This document shows, in pieces, positions 6,827 to 13,008 of a DNA stretch of 14,128 nucleotides (positions are counted from its first letter, which is position 1; every line of letters begins with the position of its first letter). Origin of the DNA: an uncultured Coriobacteriaceae bacterium (GTDB taxonomy: Bacteria; Actinomycetota; Coriobacteriia; Coriobacteriales; UMGS124); contig USJP01000009.1 of assembly GCA_900555105.1 (NCBI GenBank), positions 1 through 14,128 of the forward strand, written 5' to 3'. Under the pieces are notes generated by a model. That model saw only the letters and a program-made list of their open reading frames with translations, searched no databases and was not told where the DNA came from. Both the position numbers and the translations under genes were made by a program.

Positions 6827-7491
6827 AAGCCAAACTCCTCGCGGTGGTCGCGGATGAGCTTGAGCACAAATGTGTCGCGCTCCACCCAGAAGTAACGCCT
6901 CTGGGCCAGGATGGCCTCATTTGCGGCGATAGCATCTTCCAGGTTGCAGGTGACCGCATGCAGGCCCGCGACCGCCTCGTACTTGTCGAGATGCATGGCA
7001 CCACCCGGACGCGCCTGGCACACGAAATAGCGGTTGACCTGGCGCAAGCTCAAACGCATGGCATCGCGTGTGTGGTAGTCGTCGATGGAGAGAACGGGGC
7101 GTGCCGTTGCCTGGTCCACGAGCCAGCCCGTCTCCTCCTCCACCTCGCGCACGAGCGCCGCGAGGTCAGTCTCACCGTGCTCAATCTCACCGCCGGAAAA
7201 CACGAACTCATGGAGCTCGTCGGTCGTGGCCAGTAGGAGCGTGCCATCGGGATTCATGACGATGCCCCTGCTCGAAGGCCTCGTTGCGCACTCGTATTCG
7301 GGCACTGGGGCACCGCACACGAAATGCGGAAGCGATGCCCAGGGCTCGGCGATTGCCGGCCCACCGGTGCGGGTTCCGCAACCCTGCTCGCCGGGCACAA
7401 CGAGGACATATTCGCGGGGTTGCACCAGGGAAACGCCTGGGGCATCAGGCTGGGACACGCTTGACACGTGAGTGCGCTTTTCGCCCATCAT
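6823..7491 (-). CDS. NUDIX hydrolase with N-terminal extension
   Basis: This 222-residue enzyme carries a perfect NUDIX box: G101, E107, R115-E116-V117, E119-E120, G122 in GEIEHGETDLAALVREVEEE and TGW. NUDIX enzymes hydrolyse nucleoside diphosphates linked to another group, with Mg2+ bound by the box glutamates. The substrate here is unknown. The NUDIX fold appears to begin near residue 74 (SSRGIVMNPDGTLLLATTDE). The first 70 or so residues, with a VLVVPGEQGCG segment and several cysteines, are not a family feature I recognise. The start may be ATG 7491 or the adjacent ATG 7488, which is better spaced from AGGCGG. It lies 7 bp after the metallo-hydrolase stop, so the two form an operon. Its stop overlaps that of the convergent synthase gene. 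Confidence 0.88.
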   Translation of the reverse strand: MMGEKRTHVSSVSQPDAPGVSLVQPREYVLVVPGEQGCGTRTGGPAIAEPWASLPHFVCGAPVPEYECATRPSSRGIVMNPDGTLLLATTDELHEFVFSGGEIEHGETDLAALVREVEEETGWLVDQATARPVLSIDDYHTRDAMRLSLRQVNRYFVCQARPGGAMHLDKYEAVAGLHAVTCNLEDAIAANEAILAQRRYFWVERDTFVLKLIRDHREEFGF

Positions 7492-7498
7492 GAACCGC

Positions 7499-8146
7499 CT
7501 ATTTCAAGAAGGAGTTGGCCTCGCGCTCGTCGCCGAGCAGGGAGGTCCCACCATGTCCGGGGAATATGACAACGTCGTTGGGGATGCCAACGAACTTGTG
7601 CTCGAGCGTGTCGAGCATCGCAGACCAAGAGCCGCCCTCAAAGTCGGTGCGGCCGTAGCTGCCACCAGCGAAAAGCGTGTCGCCCGTGAACAGAAGCTTC
7701 TCCGCCTCGCAGTACAGGCACATGGACCCCTCGGTGTGACCGGGCGTATGGATGACGCGGAACGTATGGCTACCGAGCGCGACCTCGTCGCCTTCCTTGA
7801 GAGCACGATCGACCGTGCGACCGGCATTCAGGGCTTCGTCCATGGAGATAATGGAGGCAGGCGAGGCATAACCGCGGCGAATTTCCTCGTAGACACGCGG
7901 GGCATCAAGCTCGTAGGCCATGACGGGGGCGTTCGTGGCCTCAACCACACCGGGAAGCGCGCCCTTGTGGTCGTCATGGCGGTGCGTAAGCACGATACCG
8001 TCGACTGTCTTGCCGTTCAGGGCCTCAAGGATGCGCTCGGCACGATCGCCCGGGTCGATGACAAGACAGTGCGCCGTATCAGGGTCGCTCACAATCCAGC
8101 AATTCGTTTTGATAGGCCCTACAACAACGCAAGACACTTCCAACAT
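7499..8146 (-). CDS. Metallo-beta-lactamase-fold hydrolase (glyoxalase II-like)
   Basis: This 215-residue cytoplasmic enzyme has the full dinuclear metal site of the MBL fold: THRHDDH (H55, H57, D59, H60), PGHTEGS (H137), FTGDTLFAGG (D156) and FPGHGG (H198). The GDTLFAGGSYGRTD and PGHTEGSM segments match the small glyoxalase II-like (YcbL-type) group, whose members cleave thioesters such as S-lactoyl-thiols, although many are uncharacterised. ATG 8146 is preferred over the upstream in-frame start at 8188 because AAGGA sits seven bases before it and the family start (MLEVSCVVVG) follows. The gene is first in an operon with the NUDIX hydrolase, divergent from the NitT/TauT-like importer. No signal peptide is present. 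Confidence 0.93.
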   Translation of the reverse strand: MLEVSCVVVGPIKTNCWIVSDPDTAHCLVIDPGDRAERILEALNGKTVDGIVLTHRHDDHKGALPGVVEATNAPVMAYELDAPRVYEEIRRGYASPASIISMDEALNAGRTVDRALKEGDEVALGSHTFRVIHTPGHTEGSMCLYCEAEKLLFTGDTLFAGGSYGRTDFEGGSWSAMLDTLEHKFVGIPNDVVIFPGHGGTSLLGDEREANSFLK

Positions 8147-8186
8147 GGTCTTGTCCTTCCCCCAGGCACGCCGCATTGCGCGCCAC

Positions 8187-8198
8187 ACATAATTATGT
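8187..8198. promoter_or_regulatory. 12-bp palindrome upstream of the MBL-fold/NUDIX operon
   Basis: ACATAATTATGT is perfectly self-complementary and AT-only at its core, in a GC-rich genome, about 40 bases upstream of ATG 8146. On the minus strand it includes CATAAT, a possible -10 box, but no good -35 box is present at 16-18 bases. A second imperfect inverted repeat (8200-8207 with 8219-8226) is adjacent. It could be an operator or part of a promoter. Confidence 0.3.
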
Positions 8199-8314
8199 TC
8201 TGTATCAACATATCAGGCTGATGCAGTATCGCGGTATCCCCCTTGGCATAACACGAGGGGCCGCCACAAGGTCAACACCTAGCACATCACCAGGACGCCA
8301 CGCGGATGCGTTAT

Positions 8315-8343
8315 TTGCTATGGTGGAGCGCGGCATGTATATG
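8315..8343 (+). promoter_or_regulatory. Possible promoter of the NitT/TauT-type importer operon
   Basis: TTGCTA (8315-8320) and TATATG (8338-8343) are separated by exactly 17 bases, each matching the consensus at 4/6. Transcription would start near 8350, giving a short leader of about 30 bases before ATG 8380. No riboswitch motif was recognised between 8147 and 8379. Confidence 0.35.
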
Positions 8344-8379
8344 TACGCTTGTTTCCCAACCACTGATTGGACGCATCGC

Positions 8380-9378
8380 ATGAACATCTCCCGCGCCGGC
8401 TTCATCGCCCTTTGCGCAGCACTTCCGCTCGCACTCACCGGCTGCAACTCCACCCAGGAGACCGCTGACGGCAGCACCGACAAAGCAGGCGAGACGAACG
8501 CTTCCCCTGCCAAGATCAGCCTCGGCACCCTTCCCACCGAGGACATCCTGCCCATGTGGGCCGCTGAATCCGAAGGCCTGTTCGAGAAGGCCGGCATAGC
8601 CTGCGACATCCACACGTTCCAGTCGGCCACCGAGCTCATCGCCGCCGTGTCGAGCGGCGAGGTCGACGTCGCCATGACCGACCCCATGGTGACCGCCAGC
8701 CTCTTTGCCTCCGGCACCGATGTGCGTATCTGCTGGATCTGCCTGGGCACCGAGGCCAGCCAGGGCCGCTTCGGCATCATGACGGCCGACGAGGGCATCA
8801 CCTCGCTCGCTGACCTTGCCGGCCGCGAAATCGGCGTGGGCTCCAACACCATCCTCGAATACGTCATGGACAAGCTCATGGCCCAGGCCGGTATCCCCGC
8901 CGACCAGGTGGTGAAGACCGAGCTGCAGAAGATTCCCGTGCGCTTCGAGGCCATGGCTTCCGGCCAGGTGCCCGCAGCCGCACTGCCTGCGTCTTTGCTT
9001 GCCCTCGGCGAGTCCAAGGGCTTCCGTTGCGTGGCCGATGACACCACGGGCGACAACATCTCCCAGTCGGTCATGATTGCGCGCGAGGCCTGGCTTGAGG
9101 CCGAAGGCGGCAAGGCGGCCCTCGAGGCGCTGCAGGGTGTGTGGGACGAGGCGGCCGGCCTTATCAACAAGACTCCCGAGAGCTACCGCGCGCTCCTCGT
9201 TGAGCAGGCATCCCTTGCCGAGGACATCGCCGACACCTACCCCATCAGCAGCTATCCCACGGCCCAGCTGCCCACGCAGCAGATGGTGGGCGACGTACTC
9301 GACTGGATGCTCGAGAAGGGCTACCTCGACGCGGCCCTCACCTACGACGCCGACAACGGCACGTTCTCCAAGAACTAG
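8380..9378 (+). CDS. NitT/TauT-type ABC transporter substrate-binding lipoprotein
   Basis: This 332-residue lipoprotein captures the solute for the importer encoded downstream. The N-terminus MNISRAGFIALCAALPLALTGC is a signal with lipobox LTGC and lipidation at C22, followed by an acidic, serine-rich linker. The mature part shows the NMT1/SsuA-like pattern: GTLPTEDILPMWAAESEGLF (about 49-68), GEVDVAMTDPM (93-103), TSLADLAGREIGVGS (141-155), then a helix-rich C-terminal part ending PTQQMVGDVLDWMLEKGYLD. The frame is open from 8176, but ATG 8380 gives the intact lipoprotein signal; its ribosome-binding site is weak (TTGGA). It is followed after 27 bp by the ATPase. Solutes in this class include sulfonates, nitrate and thiamine or riboflavin precursors; nothing here decides between them. 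Confidence 0.92.
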   Translation: MNISRAGFIALCAALPLALTGCNSTQETADGSTDKAGETNASPAKISLGTLPTEDILPMWAAESEGLFEKAGIACDIHTFQSATELIAAVSSGEVDVAMTDPMVTASLFASGTDVRICWICLGTEASQGRFGIMTADEGITSLADLAGREIGVGSNTILEYVMDKLMAQAGIPADQVVKTELQKIPVRFEAMASGQVPAAALPASLLALGESKGFRCVADDTTGDNISQSVMIAREAWLEAEGGKAALEALQGVWDEAAGLINKTPESYRALLVEQASLAEDIADTYPISSYPTAQLPTQQMVGDVLDWMLEKGYLDAALTYDADNGTFSKN

Positions 9379-9405
9379 CCTTCGGCTGAGGGGCACAGAC
9401 GCATC

Positions 9406-10167
9406 ATGCTACTGGAACTGAGGGATGTCACCGTCGAATACCCGACCCCGGGCCGCGATGTCGATACGCTCAAGGCGCTCGACCACCTGTCGCTGAGCGT
9501 AGGCGCAGGTGAGGCCGTGTGCATCATCGGCCCTTCGGGCTGCGGCAAGTCCACGGCGCTACGCCTGGCATCGGGACTCGCAAGGCCTACGGGCGGCGAG
9601 GTGCTCGCCCATGGTGAGCGCATTACGGGCCCGCGCGACGACTGCGCCCTCATCCTGCAAGACTACGGCCTGCTGCCCTGGATGAGCGTGTACAAGAACG
9701 CCGAACTTGGCCTCAGCGTGCGCGGTGTAGAGAAACAAGAGCGACGTCACCGCACGCTCGAGGCTCTTGAGCGCGTCGGCCTCGCCGGCTTCGAGAAGGC
9801 CTGGCCCAGCGAGCTTTCGGGTGGCATGCAGCAGCGCCTGGCGCTTGCCCGCGCCGTCGCCATGCAGGCAGACCTCTTGCTTATGGACGAGCCCCTCTCG
9901 GCGCTCGACGCCCTTCTGCGCGAAGACATGCAGCTCATGCTCCTGCGTCTGTGGAACGAGGGCGGCTACGGGCAGCTGCTGGTGACGCACTCCATCGAGG
10001 AGGCAGTGCTGCTGGGCCAGCGCATCGTCGTGATGGCACCTCGACCCGGCCGCATCGTGGCCCAGGTGGAAAACCCCGGCATGGGAACGCCTGAATACCG
10101 CACGACGCAGGAGTTCTTTGCCAAGTGCAACGAGGTGCGCGAGGCCCTGGCGGGAGGCGCCCGATGA
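9406..10167 (+). CDS. NitT/TauT-type ABC transporter ATPase (SsuB/TauB-like)
   Basis: This is the ATPase subunit of the importer, 253 residues. Motifs are complete: Walker A GPSGCGKST (42-50), Q-loop Q85 within ALILQDYGLLPWMSV, signature LSGGMQQR (137-144), Walker B LLLMDEP (157-163), D-loop SALD and switch histidine H195 in LLVTHSIEEAVLL. The QDYGLLPW and THSIEEAVLLGQR segments are hallmarks of the SsuB/TauB/NrtD/ThiZ group. ATG 9406 follows the lipoprotein stop by 27 bp; GAGGGG lies upstream at a long spacing. The stop overlaps the permease start as ATGA, so the two are translationally coupled. Confidence 0.95.
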   Translation: MLLELRDVTVEYPTPGRDVDTLKALDHLSLSVGAGEAVCIIGPSGCGKSTALRLASGLARPTGGEVLAHGERITGPRDDCALILQDYGLLPWMSVYKNAELGLSVRGVEKQERRHRTLEALERVGLAGFEKAWPSELSGGMQQRLALARAVAMQADLLLMDEPLSALDALLREDMQLMLLRLWNEGGYGQLLVTHSIEEAVLLGQRIVVMAPRPGRIVAQVENPGMGTPEYRTTQEFFAKCNEVREALAGGAR

Positions 10168-10922
10168 AACATTCTGTAAAAACCGCGCTGTGCTATGTGT
10201 TCGCCGTCGCATTCGTGCTGGCAGGCTGGGAAATCACCGCGCTCGCGCTCCACACGCCGGCACTGCCGGGTCCTATCGAGACCGTGAGCGTCTTCGCGCG
10301 ATACGCGACCACCCTGTGGCCCGACTTCCTCACGAGCCTAGGACGCCTTGTCGTCTCGCTTGCCCTGGGATGCGTGCTCGGAGTGCCCGTGGGGCTCTTC
10401 CTGGGCCGCTCGCAAAAGGTCGGCGCGCTCTTCTCCCCCGTGCTCTACCTGCTCTATCCCCTGCCCAAAATTGTGCTGCTACCCATCCTGCTGGTGCTCT
10501 TTGGCCTGGGAGGCGCACCTAAGATCGCACTTGTCACCATCACGGTGTTTTTCCAGGTAGTCATGGTCATGCGCGACGCCGCCGCCGCGATTCCTGCAGC
10601 CACGCTGCTCTCGGTGCGCTCGCTGGGAGCGTCGCGGGCGCAGGTGTGGCGCTATGTGGTGCTGCCCGCCACGCTGCCCGAACTCTTCACCACGCTGCGC
10701 GTGTCGTGCGCCGTGGCTATCGCCGTGCTCTTCTTCTCCGAGTCCATCGCCGGCTCCACGGGCCTGGGATACTTCATCATGAACTCCTGGGCCATGGTGA
10801 ACTACCCCCGAATGTTTGCCGGCATCATCGCGCTTGCGGCCCTGGGATGCGGTCTGTATATCCTCTTCGACGCATGTGAGCGCGCGGCAACACGCTGGCG
10901 TCGCGCGGGAAACGCAGGCTAA
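10164..10922 (+). CDS. NitT/TauT-type ABC transporter permease (SsuC/TauC-like)
   Basis: This 252-residue inner-membrane subunit shows about six hydrophobic segments: the first at about 9-28, then FLTSLGRLVVSLALGCVLGV, PVLYLLYPLPKIVLLPILLV, and others. The family-typical PLPKIVLLPILLVLFGLGGAPKI block and the EAA coupling loop RSLGASRAQVWRYVVLPATL are both present. ATG 10164 overlaps the ATPase stop (ATGA), with GGGAGG seven bases upstream. The chain ends in a short basic tail. A single permease paired with one ATPase would form a homodimeric pore, as in the SsuABC layout. No clear terminator follows before the next gene. Confidence 0.95.
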   Translation: MKHSVKTALCYVFAVAFVLAGWEITALALHTPALPGPIETVSVFARYATTLWPDFLTSLGRLVVSLALGCVLGVPVGLFLGRSQKVGALFSPVLYLLYPLPKIVLLPILLVLFGLGGAPKIALVTITVFFQVVMVMRDAAAAIPAATLLSVRSLGASRAQVWRYVVLPATLPELFTTLRVSCAVAIAVLFFSESIAGSTGLGYFIMNSWAMVNYPRMFAGIIALAALGCGLYILFDACERAATRWRRAGNAG

Positions 10923-11008
10923 ACAAGGTAAGACTGTTTGTGCGCTTGGCACCGAAAAGTCACGACCCTTCCCCGTCCTCCTCTGATGCGCTGCATGCGC
11001 AAGCGTCA

Positions 11009-11072
11009 GCTTTGCCAAATTTTTTTGCTCCCGAATGACCGAAAAGGCTCGTGGGTATCGTATTGGCAAAGC
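11009..11072. repeat. Perfect 10-bp inverted repeat upstream of the EF-hand gene
   Basis: GCTTTGCCAA (11009-11018) is the exact reverse complement of TTGGCAAAGC (11063-11072). The arms are 44 bases apart, with centres 54 bp apart (about five helical turns), and the first is followed by a run of seven T. They could be two operator half-sites on the same face of the helix, or pair in a transcript reading through from the permease. Confidence 0.45.
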
Positions 11073-11080
11073 AAGGCTTC

Positions 11081-11101
11081 TATACTGCCGGCAAGGCAGT
11101 A
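11081..11101 (+). promoter_or_regulatory. Possible -10 box and overlapping dyad before the EF-hand gene
   Basis: TATACT (11081-11086) fits a -10 box, though no good -35 stands at 16-18 bases. It overlaps a perfect inverted repeat, TACTGCC (11083-11089) and GGCAGTA (11095-11101), with a 5-base loop, ending 20 bases before the start codon and just upstream of the strong ribosome-binding site AGAGGAGG. The dyad could be an operator or a leader hairpin. Confidence 0.35.
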
Positions 11102-11120
11102 CGCAACAAGAGGAGGAATC

Positions 11121-11786
11121 ATGGACGTCAAAGAGGCCCTCGATACCACCATGGATAAGGCGAAGGACGCTGCTGAAGAGATGGCCGACAAGGCCAAGGA
11201 CATCGCTGAAGACGCGGCTGACAAGGCCAAGGACATGGCCGAAGTGATGGCAGTCGGCACCAAGGACGTCGCCGAAGGCATGGCAGGCGGAATGAAGGGC
11301 GCCGCCGAAGAAATTGCCGGTGGTGCAAAAGAGGCCATCGGTGCCGCCATGGACACCGTCATGCAGGCCAAGGACGTCCTCGACACCGACGGTAACGGCA
11401 AGCTGACCGCCCAGGAAGTACTCGGCGGTTTGGGTGCGCGCATCGATAAGACCGTTGTTGCAGCCGGCTCGTTTGCCGACGAAATCAAGCAGGCTTTTGA
11501 TGCCGACGGCAACGGCAAGGTTGAGTCGGATGAGCTGGGTGCCGTGGCCAAGAGCGCGGCGGCCTTCATTGGCACCACGGCACGCGCGGCCGTCGCAGGC
11601 GTTCAAGGCGTCGTTTCCGGCGTGGCCGACAAGGCCAAAGAGATTGTCGACGAGGCCAAGGAGCGCGTGGAGGCCGCCAATGCGGAGGCAAGCGAAGCCG
11701 CAAAGAAAGCCGCCGAAAAGGTTTCCGACGAAATCGAAGATGTAAAGGCCGAGTTCGTCGACGACAAGAAGGACGAAGAGAAGTAG
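11121..11786 (+). CDS. EF-hand protein with LEA-like amphipathic helical repeats
   Basis: This is a 221-residue acidic protein with no signal peptide, membrane helix or cysteine, hence probably cytoplasmic. Residues 1-45 form an amphipathic helix with DKAKD at 12, 23 and 34, an exact 11-residue period like LEA or apolipoprotein repeats. A glycine/alanine-rich helix (46-80) follows. Two canonical 12-residue EF-hand loops come next: DTDGNGKLTAQE (88-99) and DADGNGKVESDE (127-138), with acidic or oxygen ligands at positions 1, 3, 5, 9 and 12 and G at 6, indicating Ca2+ binding. An alanine/glycine-rich segment (142-168) leads into a second charged helix (169-210) and an acidic tail. ATG 11121 has AGAGGAGG just upstream. 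It is flanked by a strong terminator, so it is probably monocistronic. I recognise the parts, not the whole. Roles in Ca2+ buffering, sensing, membrane-surface binding or stress protection are inference. Confidence 0.9.
   Translation: MDVKEALDTTMDKAKDAAEEMADKAKDIAEDAADKAKDMAEVMAVGTKDVAEGMAGGMKGAAEEIAGGAKEAIGAAMDTVMQAKDVLDTDGNGKLTAQEVLGGLGARIDKTVVAAGSFADEIKQAFDADGNGKVESDELGAVAKSAAAFIGTTARAAVAGVQGVVSGVADKAKEIVDEAKERVEAANAEASEAAKKAAEKVSDEIEDVKAEFVDDKKDEEK
11187..11236 (+). repeat. 33-bp tandem repeat encoding the 11-residue helical repeats
   Basis: GACAAGGCCAAGGACAT occurs exactly at 11187-11203 and 11220-11236, offset by 33 bp (11 codons). A diverged third unit starts at 11154, and a related DKAK segment occurs again near residue 170. 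The near-identity at DNA level suggests recent duplication or strong codon constraint. Confidence 0.75.
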
Positions 11787-11816
11787 ACATAGGCGCGTTA
11801 GTCGCCCCTACGAACG

Positions 11817-11863
11817 AACAAGGCCCCCATCCCGGCAGTTCACAGCGGGATGGGGGCCTTGTT
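11817..11863 (+). terminator. Strong intrinsic terminator after the EF-hand gene
   Basis: AACAAGGCCCCCATCCCG (11817-11834) pairs perfectly over 18 bp with 11846-11863 across an 11-base loop. The 3' arm ends CCTTGTT, which supplies a short U-rich end, and the mirrored 5' arm would do the same for opposing transcripts, so it may work in both directions. Confidence 0.85.
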
Positions 11864-11990
11864 GTATGCTTACGACGCTCATGAGAGAGCCTTTTGCATG
11901 GGCCACAGCAGCTCACGGCGCTCACAGTAGATCACAGGGGCCAAATGACACCCAGTGTCCAACCAAGCGGCGCTGAGGTGGACGCAGTGT

Positions 11991-12044
11991 TTAAAAAGCA
12001 ACGTTCATCAGTGGCGCCTTCATGAGAGACGAGGCGCCGAACGT
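11991..12044 (-). terminator. Intrinsic terminator of the S4-domain gene
   Basis: On the minus strand a two-part stem forms: 12044-12039 pairs with 12006-12001 (6 bp) and 12038-12032 with 12019-12013 (AGGCGCC type, 7 bp). There is a 6-base bulge and a 12-base loop, followed by GCTTTTTAA. It begins about 20 bases after the S4 stop codon, and the T-run gives its direction. Confidence 0.7.
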
Positions 12045-12065
12045 CTTGCACCCGTGCACGCGCCC

Positions 12066-12440
12066 TTACGCCTCAGGCTCGCGGACCTCGATCTGCGTGC
12101 CGGGGCCCACGGCCAAGCTTGCCTTCACGCGGTTGGAGCCTTCCACATACACAAGGCCCTGATCGATGAGGGCCTTGGCCTTATCGCGCGAGGGCGCAAA
12201 TCCACGGCCAACCAGGTAGGCGTCAAGGCGTACGGTGCCGTCCTGGATGCGCTTGGCGGCAGCGGGCGTGAGGTCGGGGCGCTGCGAACCAGGCTCGGGA
12301 ATGACGCGGCCGAAGTAGTCACGCTCGGCATGGCGGTTCTTCTGGCGCATCACCGCATGCTCGTTGGCGCGATCGGCCCTCGTGCCCGGCGCCTTCTTCT
12401 TTCCCGGCTTCTCCGGCCCCTTCACTTCTTTCAGCTTCAT
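12066..12440 (-). CDS. Small stand-alone S4 RNA-binding domain protein
   Basis: This is a 124-residue protein with a C-terminal S4 domain (about residues 70-119): VRLDAYLVGRGFAPSRDKAK, ALIDQGLVYVEG and GTQIEVRE. The S4 pattern is closest to the N-terminal domain of TlyA-type proteins (RLDxxLVxRGxAxSRxKAxxLI), but no methyltransferase domain follows. The first 65-70 residues are basic and probably disordered, rich in K, R and P, and could add RNA or ribosome affinity. Stand-alone S4 proteins known elsewhere (Hsp15, YbcJ/RqcP types) act on ribosomes or stalled 50S subunits; that role is only a possibility here. ATG 12440 is chosen over the open frame up to 12635 because GGAGGA lies just upstream and the segment before it resembles a fragment of another gene. 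It has its own terminator. Confidence 0.85.
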   Translation of the reverse strand: MKLKEVKGPEKPGKKKAPGTRADRANEHAVMRQKNRHAERDYFGRVIPEPGSQRPDLTPAAAKRIQDGTVRLDAYLVGRGFAPSRDKAKALIDQGLVYVEGSNRVKASLAVGPGTQIEVREPEA

Positions 12441-12479
12441 ACGTCCTCCGAAATCGTTACCATCGGTGGAAGTGTAACG

Positions 12480-12635
12480 GACAGAGCGCCCGCCGCATAC
12501 GTTCGCGCCCCACACCAAGGCAAAGAGCAGAAATAGCCCGTCAGGGAAGTGCGGCACAGCAACCACGTCGCCTGCTACAACACCCCGCGCCCTGCCAGCT
12601 CTGAAAGCCTCCATGCCAGTCGAATAGATGCCCAC
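12480..12635 (-). pseudogene. Possible remnant of an AMP-dependent synthetase/ligase N-terminus
   Basis: In frame with, but upstream of, the S4 gene, 12605-12489 encodes ARGVVAGDVVAVPHFPDG followed by LFLLFALVWGANV. This resembles the block of acyl-CoA synthetases and MenE-like ligases that reads roughly LRARGVxxGDVVAVxLPNxxEFxxAFLAxxxLGAV. Nothing before or after matches the rest of a 450-550-residue enzyme, and no ATP/AMP-binding motif is present. If real, it is a short relic. The match is by eye and could be chance. Confidence 0.3.
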
Positions 12636-12662
12636 ATGCGACGAATCGCTCGTCGAATGTCA

Positions 12663-12710
12663 TTATTCATATGAATTAGAGCATTTATTTGTCTTTATTC
12701 ATAGGAATAA
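12663..12710. promoter_or_regulatory. Tandem pair of 16-bp near-palindromic operator-like sites
   Basis: TTATTCATATGAATTA (12663-12678) and TTATTCATAGGAATAA (12695-12710) each differ by one base from the perfect palindrome TTATTCATATGAATAA. They are 32 bp apart (three helical turns). The second is also the core of a perfect 10-bp hairpin, GTCTTTATTC (12691-12700) with GAATAAAGAC (12705-12714). The block is AT-rich within GC-rich DNA. This is the form of a dimeric repressor site (MarR, TetR or PadR type), but the regulator and target gene are not identifiable here. Confidence 0.6.
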
Positions 12711-12753
12711 AGACATTGCGGGCGGTTTGGAAGGCGAAGTCAAGGCTGAAAGA

Positions 12754-12908
12754 CTACTCGGGAACGGAGAGGTTCGCAGGAATCGCAGCGTCGCCTCCCA
12801 CTTGGCATAGAGGGTGAGGTTGGACTTCACGAGCAAGCTGAAATCGTAGGCCTTGGTGAGAGGCTTGTCGGTGTACCCTTCGGAGACATGCATGGTACAT
12901 CCACGCAC
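12754..12908 (-). pseudogene. Remnant of an InlB B-repeat (Flg_new type) surface protein
   Basis: On the minus strand, about 12878-12795 encode YTDKPLTKAYDFS then NLTLYAKWE, the C-terminal half of a Listeria-Bacteroides repeat, whose usual end is GWYTDxxxxxxYDFSxxVTxNLTLYAKW. The N-terminal half of the repeat is missing. Just after KWE, continuation in a shifted frame gives GDAAIPANLSVPE and a stop at 12754, suggesting a frameshift. No start codon with a ribosome-binding site or signal peptide is present. It is probably the tail of a deleted secreted adhesin-like gene. Confidence 0.55.
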
Positions 12909-12966
12909 AACGCCGCCTCATCAGAACCCCCGTCTTGCCGCCGCCGAAACCTCCCCCATACACGAA

Positions 12967-13008
12967 CCAGGCCCCATGCCTTCAACATTCGAAAGCATGG
13001 GGCCCTGG
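12967..13008 (-). terminator. Terminator-like hairpin after the FIVAR protein gene
   Basis: CCAGGCCCCATGC (12967-12979) pairs with GCATGGGGCCCTGG (12995-13008) through 13 bp interrupted by one bulged base, across a 15-base loop. It starts about 37 bases after the stop at 13045. The downstream side on the minus strand has only a weak T content (TTCGTGT), and the plus side reads GGTTTAA, so it may act in both directions. Confidence 0.6.

Noticed and set aside
8147..8379. Riboswitch (for example TPP or FMN) before the NitT/TauT-type importer
   Set aside because: No conserved riboswitch core such as CTGAGA with a matching partner, or other recognisable aptamer elements, was found on the plus strand.
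8311..9396. Minus-strand open frame of about 360 codons opposite the NitT/TauT lipoprotein gene
   Set aside because: It is a shadow frame: it covers the complete lipoprotein gene and shows no recognisable motif.
11864..11990. Possible small minus-strand peptide-coding remnant (ending in LLWPMQKALS)
   Set aside because: About 40 codons are open, but there is a stop just upstream, no ribosome-binding site and no recognisable family. The segment overlaps the S4 terminator tail.
12691..12714. The GTCTTTATTC/GAATAAAGAC hairpin as a terminator
   Set aside because: The stem is AT-rich and weak, no T-run follows, and no gene ends nearby. The two-site operator reading explains it better.
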